Below are positions 1 through 11,039 of a stretch of 64,000 bases of DNA, piece by piece. The DNA is from Epiperipatus broadwayi. Its lineage: Eukaryota; Onychophora; Udeonychophora; Euonychophora; Peripatidae. The stretch covers positions 10,530,825 to 10,594,824 of the forward strand of contig JAQFVV010006221.1 of assembly GCA_028023455.1 (NCBI GenBank), in the 5' to 3' direction. The notes beneath the pieces were generated by a model. It ran no database searches. It saw only the letters and a list, made by a program, of their open reading frames with translations, and was not told the DNA's origin. Within the stretch, counting starts at the first letter, position 1; each line of letters starts with the position of its first letter. Position numbers and translations under genes: made by a program.

Positions 1-720
1 GTATTTTTTAAATTGTAAAAATTAACACTCTTGTCGCATGAAAACCACATACTCATATGAAAGTTAATAAATTATATTTTAGATTTTTATGACAGGTTAA
101 ACAGCCCCATAAAAAAGGTATAGATAGTTATTGCCCATGTCACCATCAGCATTATGACTATAAGAATTATATCCAATATTTACTTGTCTATTTGCTTATA
201 TAAGTAAAGATAAGCTTCAGGATCAGTACTTTTAGATAAAAAAATGACATCTTTAACAGGTGTAAAGGTCAACTTAAACACTCCCATAATTAATCCAGAC
301 TAACAGAAACTATCTATATAATAACTTTATTCTGCTAAATATAATAAATCGATAAATACTAAGGCTTCCTGTTCATGACTTGAAAAAACTTCCTCCATTG
401 AATTAGCCCTCACTTGGGCTCCAGATTATAGATAGGGCAGAAAAAATTAGCAAAGTGTTACAAAACACGAAAATATTAATATAAATTATGTACTCCCGTG
501 TTTGAAATTTGTTCACACTTAAAAGTCACGTGGTGTTTAAATTAATGAATTATCTTATATTCATCAAACGTTTCATAATTCTATTTCTAATTTTACTATA
601 ATGTTGAATAAATATTAATATACATTTTAGTAAATCTCAGCTCGAAATAGTTATGATAGTTAATAGTAGATCAAATCATCTAAAAAAATCACATGATTCC
701 AGTGCTTGAAAATTAGCATT
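1..720. other. AT-rich stretch, no gene
   Basis: No open frame, RNA gene or clear repeat boundary is visible. The LINE-A 3' end begins just to the right. Confidence 0.6.
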
Positions 721-722
721 AT

Positions 723-1030
723 TATCATCATCAGCCATTATCAATCCACTGCATGATGAAGGTCTCTCCAAGTTCAATCCATCTTTTCCTATCTTTAGCT
801 TCTCTTCTCCACATCATCCCTGCACACTTTCTTATTTCATCCATCCATCTCACATGTGGTCTCTTTCTGGGTCTTTTACAATCTCTTGGAATCCAGTTTA
901 AAATTTCAATTGTCCATCTATTATCATCTCTTCTAGCAATATGTCCAACCCAACTCCACTTCAGTCTTTTAATTTTTTCAATGAGGTCAGTAACACCTGT
1001 TTTTGTTCTCTTACCCATATATTGCGTTGT
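723..1030 (-). pseudogene. LINE-A 3' end: C-terminal domain of RT protein
   Basis: A minus-strand frame (731-1018) encodes about 95 residues that match the C-terminal end of RTE-type endonuclease-reverse transcriptase proteins: W-VGHIARRDDNRW, then LNWIPRDCKRPRKRP, then WMDEIRKCAG and the terminal LGETFIMQWI. The same segment recurs at the end of the near-full-length copy at 5.1-5.4 kb and in six other places, which defines family LINE-A. The element is 5'-truncated; its 3' end carries a short (ATC)n on the plus strand, that is a (GAT)n tail on the element strand. The RTE assignment rests on motif recall. Confidence 0.85.
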
Positions 1031-1055
1031 CGATACAATAAATCGTCTTTTATAA

Positions 1056-2140
1056 TAATTTTCTGACTTGAATGTTATTCAATTATACATATATGAAAAA
1101 AATAAGGATTTTTTTAATGTAATGTTAATAAAAAATAAAAATTCCTGTATATCTATACTTTTTTTCTTAAGGTTTTGAAAAGACTATCGAAATAAAAATA
1201 TTGAGTTTTAATAATAAAAGTTAACTATTCACCAAACAGGAAAATGCATTTTTTAACTTAAAAAAGACTGCAGTGCATTAAAAGATATATCAATCATAAA
1301 AGCATTGGATATCAAAATCAATTTTTTAAAAAGTGATAGGAAGGAACAAACTTCACGAATCGGTATTTGTCAAAAAATTCATCTTTCACTGTCTGTTTTC
1401 TCTTTACATATATGTGGATAGATTGCTACAAAAAAATGAATTTCCCATTAATTTCAGGAACTGAAATTAAAGAACCATTATTAAAAATGATTGTTTAATT
1501 TGTTTTATAACCTCTATAATTCTGTCATCAAAGAATCGAGAGCGAGAAAGTCATGAAAATTTAATATAAATATATATTTAAGTTAAAAATATAAATATTA
1601 CTTCTATAAAAAAAATATTCCATATTTTAATGCATAAAATTAACATAATTACAAATTCATGAAATATATATATATATATGTGTGTGTGTGTGTATCTATG
1701 CATATGTATGGCAAAATAACCGTTAAATATCTCACTTGCAAAAGCATTACAGAATTTAATTTTTGGATAGTAAGAGCATGAATGATCTTCTATACTTGCT
1801 TTAAACTTTAGTTAAAATAGTTAGATATCAATTTACTGACCAAATGCAGATGATTATCTTATTAAAGGTCTGCTGTTTGGCAGAAAATTTTGAATCTGAC
1901 AAAAATATGAAAATAAAAAGTTTTTCCGGCTGAGATTTGAAAGCATGTTATGGATATGGCAGTTGGATTGCAACAATCGAACGTTAAGACATGTATATGT
2001 AAACATTAATATTCTTCATATCATTCAGATTACATAAAGGTATATTTCTTTATATATAGGCCGATTTAAAAATTAGGTTAGCAATAAGATAAAGCTTTCA
2101 TTGCAAGCACAGCCAATAAATGCTGGTGTATTTAAAAAAT
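1056..2140. other. AT-rich stretch with a TA/TG microsatellite
   Basis: Nothing coding is visible. A compound (TA)n(TG)n microsatellite lies at about 1663-1694. Confidence 0.6.
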
Positions 2141-2589
2141 ATTTTCTAAGAATATGCTGACCGTTTGCTTTTAAAACACTTATTGAAGGGAAAATCTGGG
2201 TCTATTCTATAGTGCATATGTAAAGAGTACTTGTCTTCCAGAATATTTTATATGTGTATAAATAATTATAGTATAAGAACATGGCTGGGCTGCTCACCAA
2301 CACACATTAGTCAGCATAGTGAGTTTATTGGCTTTTTACCACTGAGTTTAAGATCCAAAAACACAATGGTCATTCTTCTCAGTTGCTTGATAAGGCAGAA
2401 TGAATGTATGTGTAAATGATATTTTTTTTTCCAATAGATATATACAATCATGACAGACAAAAATAAATCATGGCCCTTATCCCAGGAGGCTGTAAAGTCA
2501 CCAAGCAAGGCAGGTGTTGGTGGCCGAAAGTGCAGAGTGCTAAGAATTCATTGATTGTGGACCCAGGCTGCCATTTAATGATGACTTTT

Positions 2590-3351
2590 TATTTAGGTAC
2601 TTACAACTGCAGATCACTTTCAAATGAAGGAAAATTGAACAAATTGGAAGAGGAACTGTTATATATTAAATGGGACATTATTGGACTTTGTGAAGATAGA
2701 AGAAAAAGTGAAGAGACAATTGGATTTAAAAATGTACATGTAATATATTATAAAGGTGCAAATATTGGAAATACAAGAGGAGTAGGATTCATTATAAATA
2801 AAAAGTAGATAAATAACATTGTGGAGATTGGTGGCAGGATTAGTTATACAACTTAATAGCAAATACCAAATGTAGATAATTCAGGTTTATGCCCAACAAG
2901 TTCTCATAGTGATGAAGTAGTAAAACATTTTTATATGAATGTACAAAAGGCTTTTGATGAGAGTGAGTGACATGTTAAAACTGTTGTGGGAGACTTTAAT
3001 GTTAGAATTGGTAAATAAATGAAAGATGAAAGTGCTGTAGGTAATTTTGGTTATGGTAATAGAAATGAGAGAGGGCATAGACTTGTGGAGTTTGCAGAAA
3101 AATAAAAACTTTATATTATGAATTCTTTTTTTGAGCAAAATGTTAAAAGGAAATGGACATGGAACCATCCAAATGAAGATTCAGCAAAATTGGATTATAT
3201 TTTGACTAACAGAAAATACGTATTTCACGATTGTAATGTTCTTAATAAATTTAACACAGGAAGTGATCATCGATTAGTAAGGTGTAAGTTACGTGTTAAT
3301 GTAAAACTAGAGAGACAAAAATTATTAAAAAAAAACAATATTTACAGTTGA
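2590..3351 (+). pseudogene. LINE-A endonuclease (EEP) domain
   Basis: The domain cuts the target strand during target-primed reverse transcription. The start motif LGTYNCRSL matches the GTWNVRTL start of RTE endonucleases. The catalytic Glu is kept in LCEDRRK, GDFNVRIGK holds the Asp-Asn pair, and SDHRLVRCKL at about 3265-3290 is the C-terminal SDH motif. Stops at 2806-2808 and several between 2809 and 3117 split it into three pieces. All recognisable catalytic residues survive, so decay seems random. Confidence 0.85.
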
Positions 3352-3352
3352 T

Positions 3353-3688
3353 ATGCCTAATCTTCAGAAACATTCTAATGAATTTAAATTAGAACTTACA
3401 AATAGGTTTCAAGTATTAGTAGATTTTGAACAAGATTCAGATTTGAATGAAATTAATAAAAAAATAATTGAGACATTTTTAAAAACTGCAACAAAGATAA
3501 CTGGTAGAAAGAAGCAGCAATTGACCAATAAAATTTCTAGTGAGACCAGAGAATTTATAAAGAAAAGAAGGAATATGAAAATATACAAAAATGATGCATT
3601 AAAAAGGATTGAATATCTCAAATTTTGTAAAATTGTGTGGAAAAGAGTTGAAAATGATATAAGAAAGTATAAGAAAGTAAAAGTGTGA
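3353..3688 (+). pseudogene. LINE-A linker between endonuclease and RT
   Basis: A lysine-rich open stretch of 111 codons opening MPNLQKHSNEFKLELTNRF. Related RTE proteins have a similar charged linker (FQLELKNRF-like) between EEP and RT. The following frame starts four bases before this stop, which suggests a frameshift. No motif of its own. Confidence 0.7.
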
Positions 3689-4735
3689 ACTTAGCAAGGA
3701 AAACTGTAGAAGTGAATAAATGTCTCAAGAATATAAAACAACATTTTGGTATTTGTAGGAAATTTATATCTGCAATAAGAAAAAAAGATGGAATCTTTAT
3801 TAAAAAGAGAGATGTCATCATGAAATGGGTAGAAGACTTCTATCAAGAATTATATACTAATAAAGAACAAGTACCTCCTATATCTATTATATCTTCCGAA
3901 TTGCCCAGAATTTTAAATGAAGAAGTGTGATATGCAATTAAATTTATGAAGAAAGAAAAGGCTCCAGGTAATGATAAAATTATACTTGATATATTAAAAG
4001 AAGCAGATGAAGAAATTGAATTTTTTTTTAGCAAAGTTATATACCAAATATCTAAATAATAGAGGTTTACCAGATAATTGGAAGCATGCAAAATTAATAT
4101 TAATATTTAAAAAAGATGATAAAGAAGATATTAGAAATTATAGATCTATCAGCCTTTTATCAGTTTTATACAAAATTTTTATCAAGGTAATTACAACTCA
4201 TCTTTAGAGAATATTGGATTTCTACAAACTAAGAGAACAAGCTGGATTTAAAAGTGGTTTTAGTATGTAGATCATATCCAAGTACTGAGAGAATTATAGT
4301 AAGAACAAATGAATATGAGTTGTCATTATGCTTTGGATTTGTAGATTATGAAAAGGCATTTGATTCTATAAACATTTCTTCAGTGATTAAAGCATTGGAT
4401 CATCAAGGTATAGATCCAGGATATTGTCATATTTTGATGAATATTTATAAAAAGGCAACAGCAACAATTAGATTACATAATGATACTAGGAAAATCAACA
4501 TTGAGAAGGGTGTAAGACAGAGTGACTCCATATCTCCAAAACTTTTTACAGCAGTGCTGCACAAAATATTTTGTGGATTAAAATGGCAAGCTAAAAGAGG
4601 GAAAGTAAATGGAGATTATTTATGTCATTTAGATTTTGTAAATGATGTAGTTGTTTTTGCAAATAATGCTTTAGAAATGCAGGAAATGTTGCAGGAGTTA
4701 TCAGATGAAAGTAGGACTAAAGATAAATGTTAAAA
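3685..4735 (+). pseudogene. LINE-A reverse transcriptase domain, catalytic motif mutated
   Basis: RT motifs follow in order: EKAPGNDKI, then LPDNWKHAKLILIFKKDDKEDIRNYRSISLLSVLYKI, then FVDYEKAFDSI with the first catalytic Asp, GVRQSDSISPKLF, and DFVNDVVVFA at the position of the usual FADD box. The first Asp of that pair is Asn (codon 4641-4643), which should abolish polymerase activity. Stops at 3928-3930 and near 4205 and a frame change before 4254 break the frame. The run of intact motifs between breaks makes the family call secure. Confidence 0.9.
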
Positions 4736-5385
4736 AGACTAAAGTAATGTTCAATGGATTTTTCAAAATATGAAAATAAAAGATTGATTATGATGAGTTA
4801 GAAGAAGTTAACAGTTACAAATACCTTGGTCTAATTATTAATGCAGATGGAAACATACTGAATGAAATTAATCATAAAATTAAACTTGGTTGGAGTGCTT
4901 TTGGTAGAAATAACTTGTTACTAAAAGGAAATATGCCTATGTGTTTGAAAAGGAAGGTTTTTTAATAAATGTGTTTTACCAGTTCTTACTTATGGATCTA
5001 AGACTTGGACACTTACTAGAAAAGCAATACAGAGAGACCACTCAAAGAATTATGGAGAGATGCATGTTAGGAGTAACAAGAAAAGATCAAAAATGCAATA
5101 TATGTGTAAGAGAAGTGTTATTGATCTCATTGAAAAAATTAAAAGACTGATGTGGAGTTGACATGGATGTATTGCTAGAAGAGATGATAATAGATGGACA
5201 ATTGAAATTTTAAACTGGGTTCCAAGAGATTGTAAAAGACCCAGAAAGAGACCACATGTAAGATAGATGGATGAAATAAGAAAGGGGTGATGTGGAAAAG
5301 AGAAGCTAAACTTCAGAGAAGATGGATTGAACTTGGAGAGACCTTCATCCTGCAGTGGATTGATAATGGTTGAATTCATGCAAAT
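4736..5385 (+). pseudogene. LINE-A thumb and C-terminal domain
   Basis: The frame shifts several times but the conserved order is readable: YLGLIINADGN, then LPVLTYGSKTWTL, IEKIKRL-WSW, CIARRDDNRWTIEILNWVPRDCKRP and MDEIRKG. It is the region that all 3' truncated LINE-A copies in this window share. One internal stop falls at about 5264 before MDEIRK. Confidence 0.85.
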
Positions 5386-5910
5386 GTAAGTAATAGTTTC
5401 ACAACTTTATTTCCTAATTTTTTTAATCTTGTAGAGAAAGTTTGTCCTGGTATTTTTTGCATATTGAAAAATGAACTCTGGACTGCAGCTTTGATAGTGA
5501 CTAGCACTTTGGTATTTTTTCAGCAAGTAAACTGGACCTTCACTGGCTATAGGCAACATGAGGTTCATTTTCCAGGTGCTTTAGCTGCTTATAGTTTTTA
5601 ACACAACTATTGATAAAAGTTCTGGATACAACATGCTAAGCAGGTAAGGGGAATGATGTCAAGATGCAAACTTGAATCCAAAATAAAAGTAGAAAGTAGA
5701 AGCAGAATCAAATATAATTCTAGGCTGGTTTTTTTATATCATTAAATTTTTAATTATCAAACTACCCAATTACCAAGAATATTTAATTAACAAAGCCAGT
5801 GATTATCTATTTACATTTTTTTAACTTAAATAAGCCAGTAATTATTTTATCAATAGATTTCTTAAAACTGAGCAAATAATTATTTTTATTTATTAGATTT
5901 ACCAAACATT
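5386..5910. other. AT-rich flank, no gene
   Basis: Nothing coding or repetitive was recognised between LINE-A and the SINE. Confidence 0.5.
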
Positions 5911-5911
5911 A

Positions 5912-6014
5912 TTTTTCTGTGTCATACATAGCATCAGCCAGAAAACGAACCCACTAACACGGAACAACTGCTTGTAAGGCAGCTGTGCTGACCTCTTGAC
6001 CACCAATGCTTGAC
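5912..6014 (-). repeat. tRNA-derived SINE, UAC-loop subfamily
   Basis: On the minus strand it starts GTCAAGCATTGGTGGTCAAG, covering a pol III A-box-like block. An anticodon-arm-like hairpin with loop CTTACAA (UAC at the anticodon position) and a B-box-like GGGTTCG block follow, and it ends in CATGTGTCATA plus a T/A-rich tail. Copies at 13828, 40658, 42422, 44118 and 46178 confirm a dispersed family. Confidence 0.85.
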
Positions 6015-6534
6015 TTACCAAATATCTTTAATTAGATAAATCTGTAGGTTTTCAGATAACAGAATATTAAAAACAGGAACAAAACTTAATAAAAGAAAAT
6101 TTATTTTGTAAGAGTTTTTATTTGATTAAAAAAAAGTAATAATTAAGAATTGATAAAGTTTTTTGGATTAAGTATTGTTCCTGTACTATAAATTTTAAAC
6201 ACAGTTCTGATAATTTTAGTTGCAAAGTTTTTTTTTACAAACTAAAATAACATTGTTTAAGCTTGATAAATTGTGACCTTTATCTACGTGCATGCATAAA
6301 TAATACAAGCATATAGAAAAAAATCTTAAGAACTGGAATTAAACTTGTGCTTTGTCAACCATAAAATATTTTAAAATAACTTAGATATTGGGATAAAAAA
6401 GATCTATCTCAATATATATATATATTGTAATAAAAATAATAAATCATAATAGTTATAATATATTTTATAGATAACTATAATAAGTCACATAAGTACTTTC
6501 AGATAATTTTTTAACCTTCTTCAACTTAAAACCA
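6015..6534. other. AT-rich stretch, no gene
   Basis: Only simple AT-rich sequence, including a short (TA)n at about 6411-6425. Confidence 0.5.
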
Positions 6535-6549
6535 TAAAATATATTATCA

Positions 6550-6730
6550 AACAAGGCAAAACTCTTCATACAGTAGTGCCATCCTGTGCCAACCAGAGTA
6601 ATCAATGGATGCCAGAAGGCTTGTGCATAAAATCCCCATTTAATGCCTACTCATCCAATATCCCCAGACTAGTTTCTGGCTTGTGGCCTTCATCAGTCAG
6701 GAGCTTTGGATCATGTGATGCTTAGTGGTT
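6550..6730 (+). mobile_element. Rep-A hammerhead element, short form
   Basis: Rep-A is defined here by three blocks. Arm A begins ACAGGCAAAACTCTCC and carries a hammerhead on its opposite strand. Most copies also have an inverted arm A', and a 45-60 nt tail B ends GATCATGTGATGTTTAGTGG. This copy has most of A fused to the end of B. It is flanked by a perfect 15-bp direct repeat, TAAAATATATTATCA, at 6535-6549 and 6731-6745. Confidence 0.85.
6653..6711 (-). ncRNA. Type I hammerhead ribozyme (Rep-A)
   Basis: On the minus strand: CTGATGA core, stem II GGC/GCC around loop CACAA, GAAA, six-base palindromic stem III ACTAGT, cleavage after C (complement of 6667). Stem I outer strands ATCC/GGAT close the 59-nt motif. 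The inner stem I strand is CTGA here where other copies have CTCA, so pairing is weakened. Confidence 0.8.
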
Positions 6731-6988
6731 TAAAATATATTATCACCATTCTAATTCATTATTTTTATTATAATAATTATTCTATAATAAACATTTTATT
6801 GTATAAATTTATATATTATAAATAAATAATAAATTTAATGGTTTACAAACTATTAAAGCATCAATTTATAATTTGGTTTATAGGAATAGTCATTTGTTAG
6901 GTGGAAAGAAGGTTGCATGGAGGAAAGGTTCTGATTTGAATTCATTACTTAATGGTTCACAGCAGTCTATCGATAGTAGGCTATTCCT

Positions 6989-7297
6989 GGTATTGTTTAT
7001 AAAATTCCATGTAGTTGTGGTAAATTTTATGTAGGCCAGAATAAATTTAGCCTTAAAGAAAAGGTTAAGGTTCATATAAGTAGAGTTAAACATAGGTATC
7101 TTAACTCAGCTTTATATATTCATGAATTGAATACAGGTCATAGAATATTGTTTGACAATGCTTCGGTTATTTTTTATGAAAAGAATGAGTTAAAAAGAAG
7201 AATAAAGGAGACTTTGATGATAAAACTCCTTGATGCTGAGGCTATCAATCTTATGAAGACTTCTTTTGATATTAAGGGAAGGTGGAGTTTGAAATGA
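6989..7297 (+). pseudogene. GIY-YIG endonuclease domain of a Penelope-like element
   Basis: An open frame of 102 codons without a start reads GIVYKIPCSCGKFYVGQ, then SLKEKVKVHI, then LNSALYIHELNTGHRI, then KRRIKETLMIK, ending GRWSLK and a stop at 7295-7297. GIVY and YVG are the two halves of the GIY-YIG signature. The CSC insertion between them and the SALxxHxxxTGHxI block are typical of Penelope-like retroelements, whose C-terminal endonuclease this is. An in-frame stop at 6977-6979 and the lack of an upstream RT show it is a 5'-truncated remnant. The C-terminal part recurs, inverted and duplicated, at 36170-36757. Confidence 0.85.
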
Positions 7298-7465
7298 ATT
7301 ATGGGAAGGTTTGTTTGTTTGTATATATATATGTTTTCCTTTAGGTTGATTTTCACTTGAGGTCTATTTGTAGTAGATGAAACCATGGTTGTGTAAGGAT
7401 TTTGGTAAAATTTTGAATTTAATCTAGTATTGTATTGTTTTATGGTTTTGCATATATATATATTG
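7298..7465 (+). mobile_element. Penelope-like element 3' untranslated end
   Basis: This stretch continues the GIY-YIG frame and is repeated in both arms at 36170-36757, ending in all copies at a TTTTGCATATATATA-like run. That fixes the 3' boundary of the element at about 7460. Confidence 0.75.
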
Positions 7466-8840
7466 TAGTAATAAAAAATGGATTAAATAAAAAAAAAGAT
7501 ACATCAATAATGTTTTAAGGAAATACAATTCTTTATAAATCCACAAAAAAATGAAATTGTAATAATAAAAGCATTCTTTAAGTCTATCAAATAAAACTGT
7601 AAATTCAAATTATATTTCTTCAGCTAAAAACAAAAATGAAAACTAAAATAAAATAAAATTGAAAGTTGACAATGAATTTTATGTGTAGAAAGTGTTTGCA
7701 ATATCACTCAAAAGAGCAACAAAAAGATCATTATTAATATTTCTTAATCAACAATTTATTGCAGATAAAAATATAAAGAGAACTAATAGTAGCTGTATAA
7801 AAATGATGAAACTGTTCCCTGACAAAATGTTTATGTGCTAATCTAATGTTATGATATCCAAAAATATAATGCTATTCATGCGCATAATTAGTAATTCACT
7901 AAACATTTGGATGATTGCAGTTTTAAAATGTTTGCTTTAGCTTATGTGCATTTTATGATTTTTCAATATTTTCCAAATGAATTGTATTGTAATATACATA
8001 CATACATACAGTAAATATATGTTGAAAATGAATGAACTATATATGTGTGTGTTTAAAATGCATATTATATATGATTTAGTCTTACCCAAGCATTTCAATA
8101 TCCATGCTAAAGTTTGTAGCTAAATGGAGTACATAAAAGTATATTAGTAATAGAAAATTGTTTTAGTTTCCTATAATTTAATCATCACAATGTTTGATTT
8201 ATAATTTTACTGAATAGTTCTATACTCTTTATTTTCTTATCTCATTTAATATCTGTATAATTTCTCTTAAAAATCCTGCTATTGTTTTATTGAATTTCAC
8301 ATAAATGTTTCTGGACATTAAATTGCAGGAATATTTTCATTTCATAAAATCATTTGAAGCACAAATAAATTATAAAAATGAAAAAGGACGCAAATGCTAT
8401 TATAAAATGACAATATGTCTACATTTTCCAATTGTTTTATAATATGTCTAGATTCTTAAAATCTCAGATATTTTCCAAGAATGGTTAATTACCCAAGATG
8501 GGATTATTTTGTTGTTTTGTAAATTTTAATCAGCTATTTATACAATAGTATTATTTTAAAAAAAGATATTTTTTACATCTTATTATTAATTTCATTTACA
8601 TATTTCTTTCTGTATTAATAGCCTAACAATGATATTTTTAATTGTTTATTTTTAAAATTCCTTACTATCAAGTAAATTCCTTACTATCAAGTTTCATTTT
8701 CCTTTTTTAAAAACCTTTGAACATTAGTGTTTTGAACATTATTTGTTTTTTTCTTTTAACTGATAGTTCTAGTAATAATTTTCAAATCTCTGAAGTATTA
8801 TGTGCAAAAATAACACATTATTTTAAAAAAATATAAAAAT
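7466..8840. other. AT-rich stretch, no gene
   Basis: Contains a short CATA microsatellite near 7998-8010 and a small tandem duplication (ATTCCTTACTATCAAGT twice, about 8658-8692). Nothing coding. Confidence 0.6.
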
Positions 8841-8841
8841 A

Positions 8842-9360
8842 GTTTGCTATTAACTGAAATAAACAGTTGTTTTTTTTTTTTTGAGGTGTTAAAGAAATTA
8901 AGAAATTCCTATTTTTTATTTCATATATGATTGTTCACATGGTTATTGAACGTAAATGGTCTGATTACTAACAAGCACTATCTAGCAGATGAGTTATGAT
9001 GTCTGATAGATTTTAACTGGAATATTAACTGGACTTTTTGAAGCCAGAATAAATATATACGAATATTCAATTTTTTTATATTTATAATTATGACAAAGAA
9101 AATACATTTTAGCAGTCATACCCCGAAGAGTATAAAGTGGTTAAGCAAGGCAGGGTTAGACAGACAATACTAAAAAATTTGGGGTTATATTTCATTTCCA
9201 TGTAAAAGGATATTTACATAAATTTAAAAAACTGTATAATATTAAAAAGACCAATGGTAAGAATTTTGTTCTGTTGAAAGAAAAATATAGAAATGATTTG
9301 AAAAATGTACTTTAGTATAAAATTACAAATGCTGGAAGCATAAGTAAAATGGAATTAATA
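8842..9360 (+). mobile_element. Degenerate LINE-A 5' region
   Basis: TTTGCTATTAACTGAAA near 8845 matches the inverted 5' piece at 40029. The block with ATGACA and AAGCAAGGCAGG at about 9090-9165 matches the LINE-A leader at 2450-2515. A short LINE-like frame (about 9241-9310) may belong to it. Strongly diverged. Confidence 0.5.
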
Positions 9361-9462
9361 TATATATAAACACATTGTTTAGATTGACTGTATATATTAG
9401 ACAGAGTGAAGTCTTAATTAATCAACTTGATGGAAAATATTTATTATGTATCTTTTATACAT

Positions 9463-9640
9463 TTTTAAAAACCAGTCAACACTTAAACAATCACAATATT
9501 GACAACTGTCAACAATTTCTGAACTGTTGTCAAGGCAACCTCATTTTAAGAATAAGAGTGGAATCCCGCTTTATTAATGATCATATATACTTGTAGATAT
9601 GCTAAAGATTGCAACTTGACCACAGAGATTGAAATTATTG
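9463..9640 (+). repeat. Rep-D dispersed repeat
   Basis: About 175 bp shared with 10424-10620 (same strand) and partly with 43728-43822 (opposite strand). Common blocks are AACTGTTGTCAA, a TTATTAATG block and GATTGCAACTTGACCACA. Function and origin unknown. Confidence 0.75.
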
Positions 9641-9778
9641 ATACAAATAAGTTTAAATAAACCTCTTTAAACAGATAAATAAAACCTATTCTGAATGCAG
9701 ACTAATAAATAGTCAATTATAACATTACAAACTGCAATTATAAATTTCAAATTGCATCCAAAATATTACTTAAATAAT

Positions 9779-10373
9779 TACATTTTGAATTACAAGTGTA
9801 AAATTAACTCGTGCCATATCTTGGATCCCATTCACTTTAGATAAATATAGTAATGACTATTAATAATCATTTATTAAACTAGAGATTGTCTCCAGCACAG
9901 ATATAAATTTTAAAACTCAATTAAAATTTAATATACCTGATTTTTTAAAATTAAACACACAAACACATGGAGTTATTCACATTTCTTTTTTCCATGTGTA
10001 ATATCTTTATAAATATATTAAATAACTTCAATATTACCACATATTCTTTTAAATTCATATAAATAAGGATACAATAAAAGACAAATGACCCCAAGATGCA
10101 TTTCAAGCTGAACCAGCATTCATCAGTTGGTCCAGGTCACTATCTCTCATATGGGTTGAATTAATTTGACATTTGTAATTCAAAATGTAATTATTTAATA
10201 TAGATGAATACTTTTCATATAATAAAAATATATATGAGAGAAAGTAGCCTAGATCAACTGATAAGTGCTGGTGCAGCATAAAATGCATTTTAGGGGACAT
10301 TTGTTTTTTATTGTATGTTTATTTATATAAATTTAAAAGAATATGTGGTAATATTGAGGTTATTTAATATATT
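9779..10373 (-). mobile_element. Rep-B hammerhead foldback element
   Basis: Rep-B is defined by a hammerhead with CCAA/TTGG in stem I and GGTTY loop II. This copy has arms of about 140 bp: 10018-10145 is inverted at 10228-10373. A second inverted segment links about 9770-9800 to 10152-10190. The flanks are TATTACTTAAATAAT at 9764-9778 and a version one base shorter at 10374-10387. A second copy of this subtype lies at 38673-39097. Confidence 0.75.
10086..10139 (-). ncRNA. Type I hammerhead ribozyme (Rep-B), intact core
   Basis: On the minus strand: stem I TGACC then bulge TGGA then CCAA; core CTGATGA; stem II GCTG-GTT-CAGC; GAAA; palindromic stem III ATGCAT; C at the cleavage site (complement of 10095); then TTGG and GGTCA closing stem I. 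Every conserved core base is present. The right-hand arm (10228-10290) has a mutated core. Confidence 0.9.
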
Positions 10374-10423
10374 TATTACTAAATAATAAGTGTAATAATA
10401 CTCAAGGCTAAATGGGTTTATAA

Positions 10424-10620
10424 GTAATCATTAAAAAACAGTCAATACTTAGACAATCCCAATATCAATAGCAATCAACAATTTCCAAACTGTTGTCAAA
10501 GCAACTTCCTTTTAACAATAAGGATGGAATTCCACCCTTATTAATGGTCTAATATTCTTATATAGACATGAAAGATTGCAACTTGACCACAAAGATAGAA
10601 ATTATAGATATGAAAATTAT
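10424..10620 (+). repeat. Rep-D dispersed repeat, second copy
   Basis: Aligns over its length with 9463-9640 with scattered substitutions and the same order of blocks. Confidence 0.75.
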
Positions 10621-11038
10621 CTTCATAAATATGAGAAAACAATGTTTAAAATTGTCATAAGAGTATTTTAAAGCTTAAATTAGAAAATAATTTAAAGATG
10701 AAAGTGCTATTAGTAAATTTGGGTATGGAGATACAAATAAAAGAGGCTACTTAAAGATTATTAATCAGTGCATTATTAAAACTTTTTTTTTACTTTAGTA
10801 ATAAAAGTAAAATAAAATAGTATGTTAAACTTGGAATCTGCTAATAAAAAATAAAATGAATAATTTTAAAAGAATTGTTACAAGCATTGATGTAAAATAA
10901 TACTGAAAACTGATATTAAAACTGAAATTTAAGGCTACTTTAGTTAATAACAAATCATATATAGTCGAATACAAGGAAAGAAACATATTAATCAATCTAC
11001 TTAATTTTGATTTCATTTACTTGATGCATAATAATTTT
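10621..11038. other. AT-rich stretch, no gene
   Basis: Nothing recognisable between Rep-D and Rep-B. Confidence 0.5.
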
Positions 11039-11039
11039 T

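Larger units (their letters stand above)
2255..5385 (+). mobile_element. LINE-A, near full-length but inactive RTE-like retrotransposon
   Basis: One element can be followed from a 5' leader (2255-2590) through an apurinic-type endonuclease domain, a reverse transcriptase and a C-terminal domain to the end at about 5385. The leader is shared with 40155-40262 and, more weakly, with 8842-9165. The order EEP-RT-C-terminal domain in one polyprotein and the C-terminal ARRDDNRW signature are those of RTE-clade LINEs. At least eight stops or frameshifts break the frame, so it is a fossil. Other copies end in a short ATC/GAT microsatellite, the usual kind of RTE tail. Confidence 0.85.

Noticed and set aside
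7174-7386. Minus-strand frame of 70 codons
   Set aside because: Shadow of the plus-strand GIY-YIG frame, which has clear family motifs.
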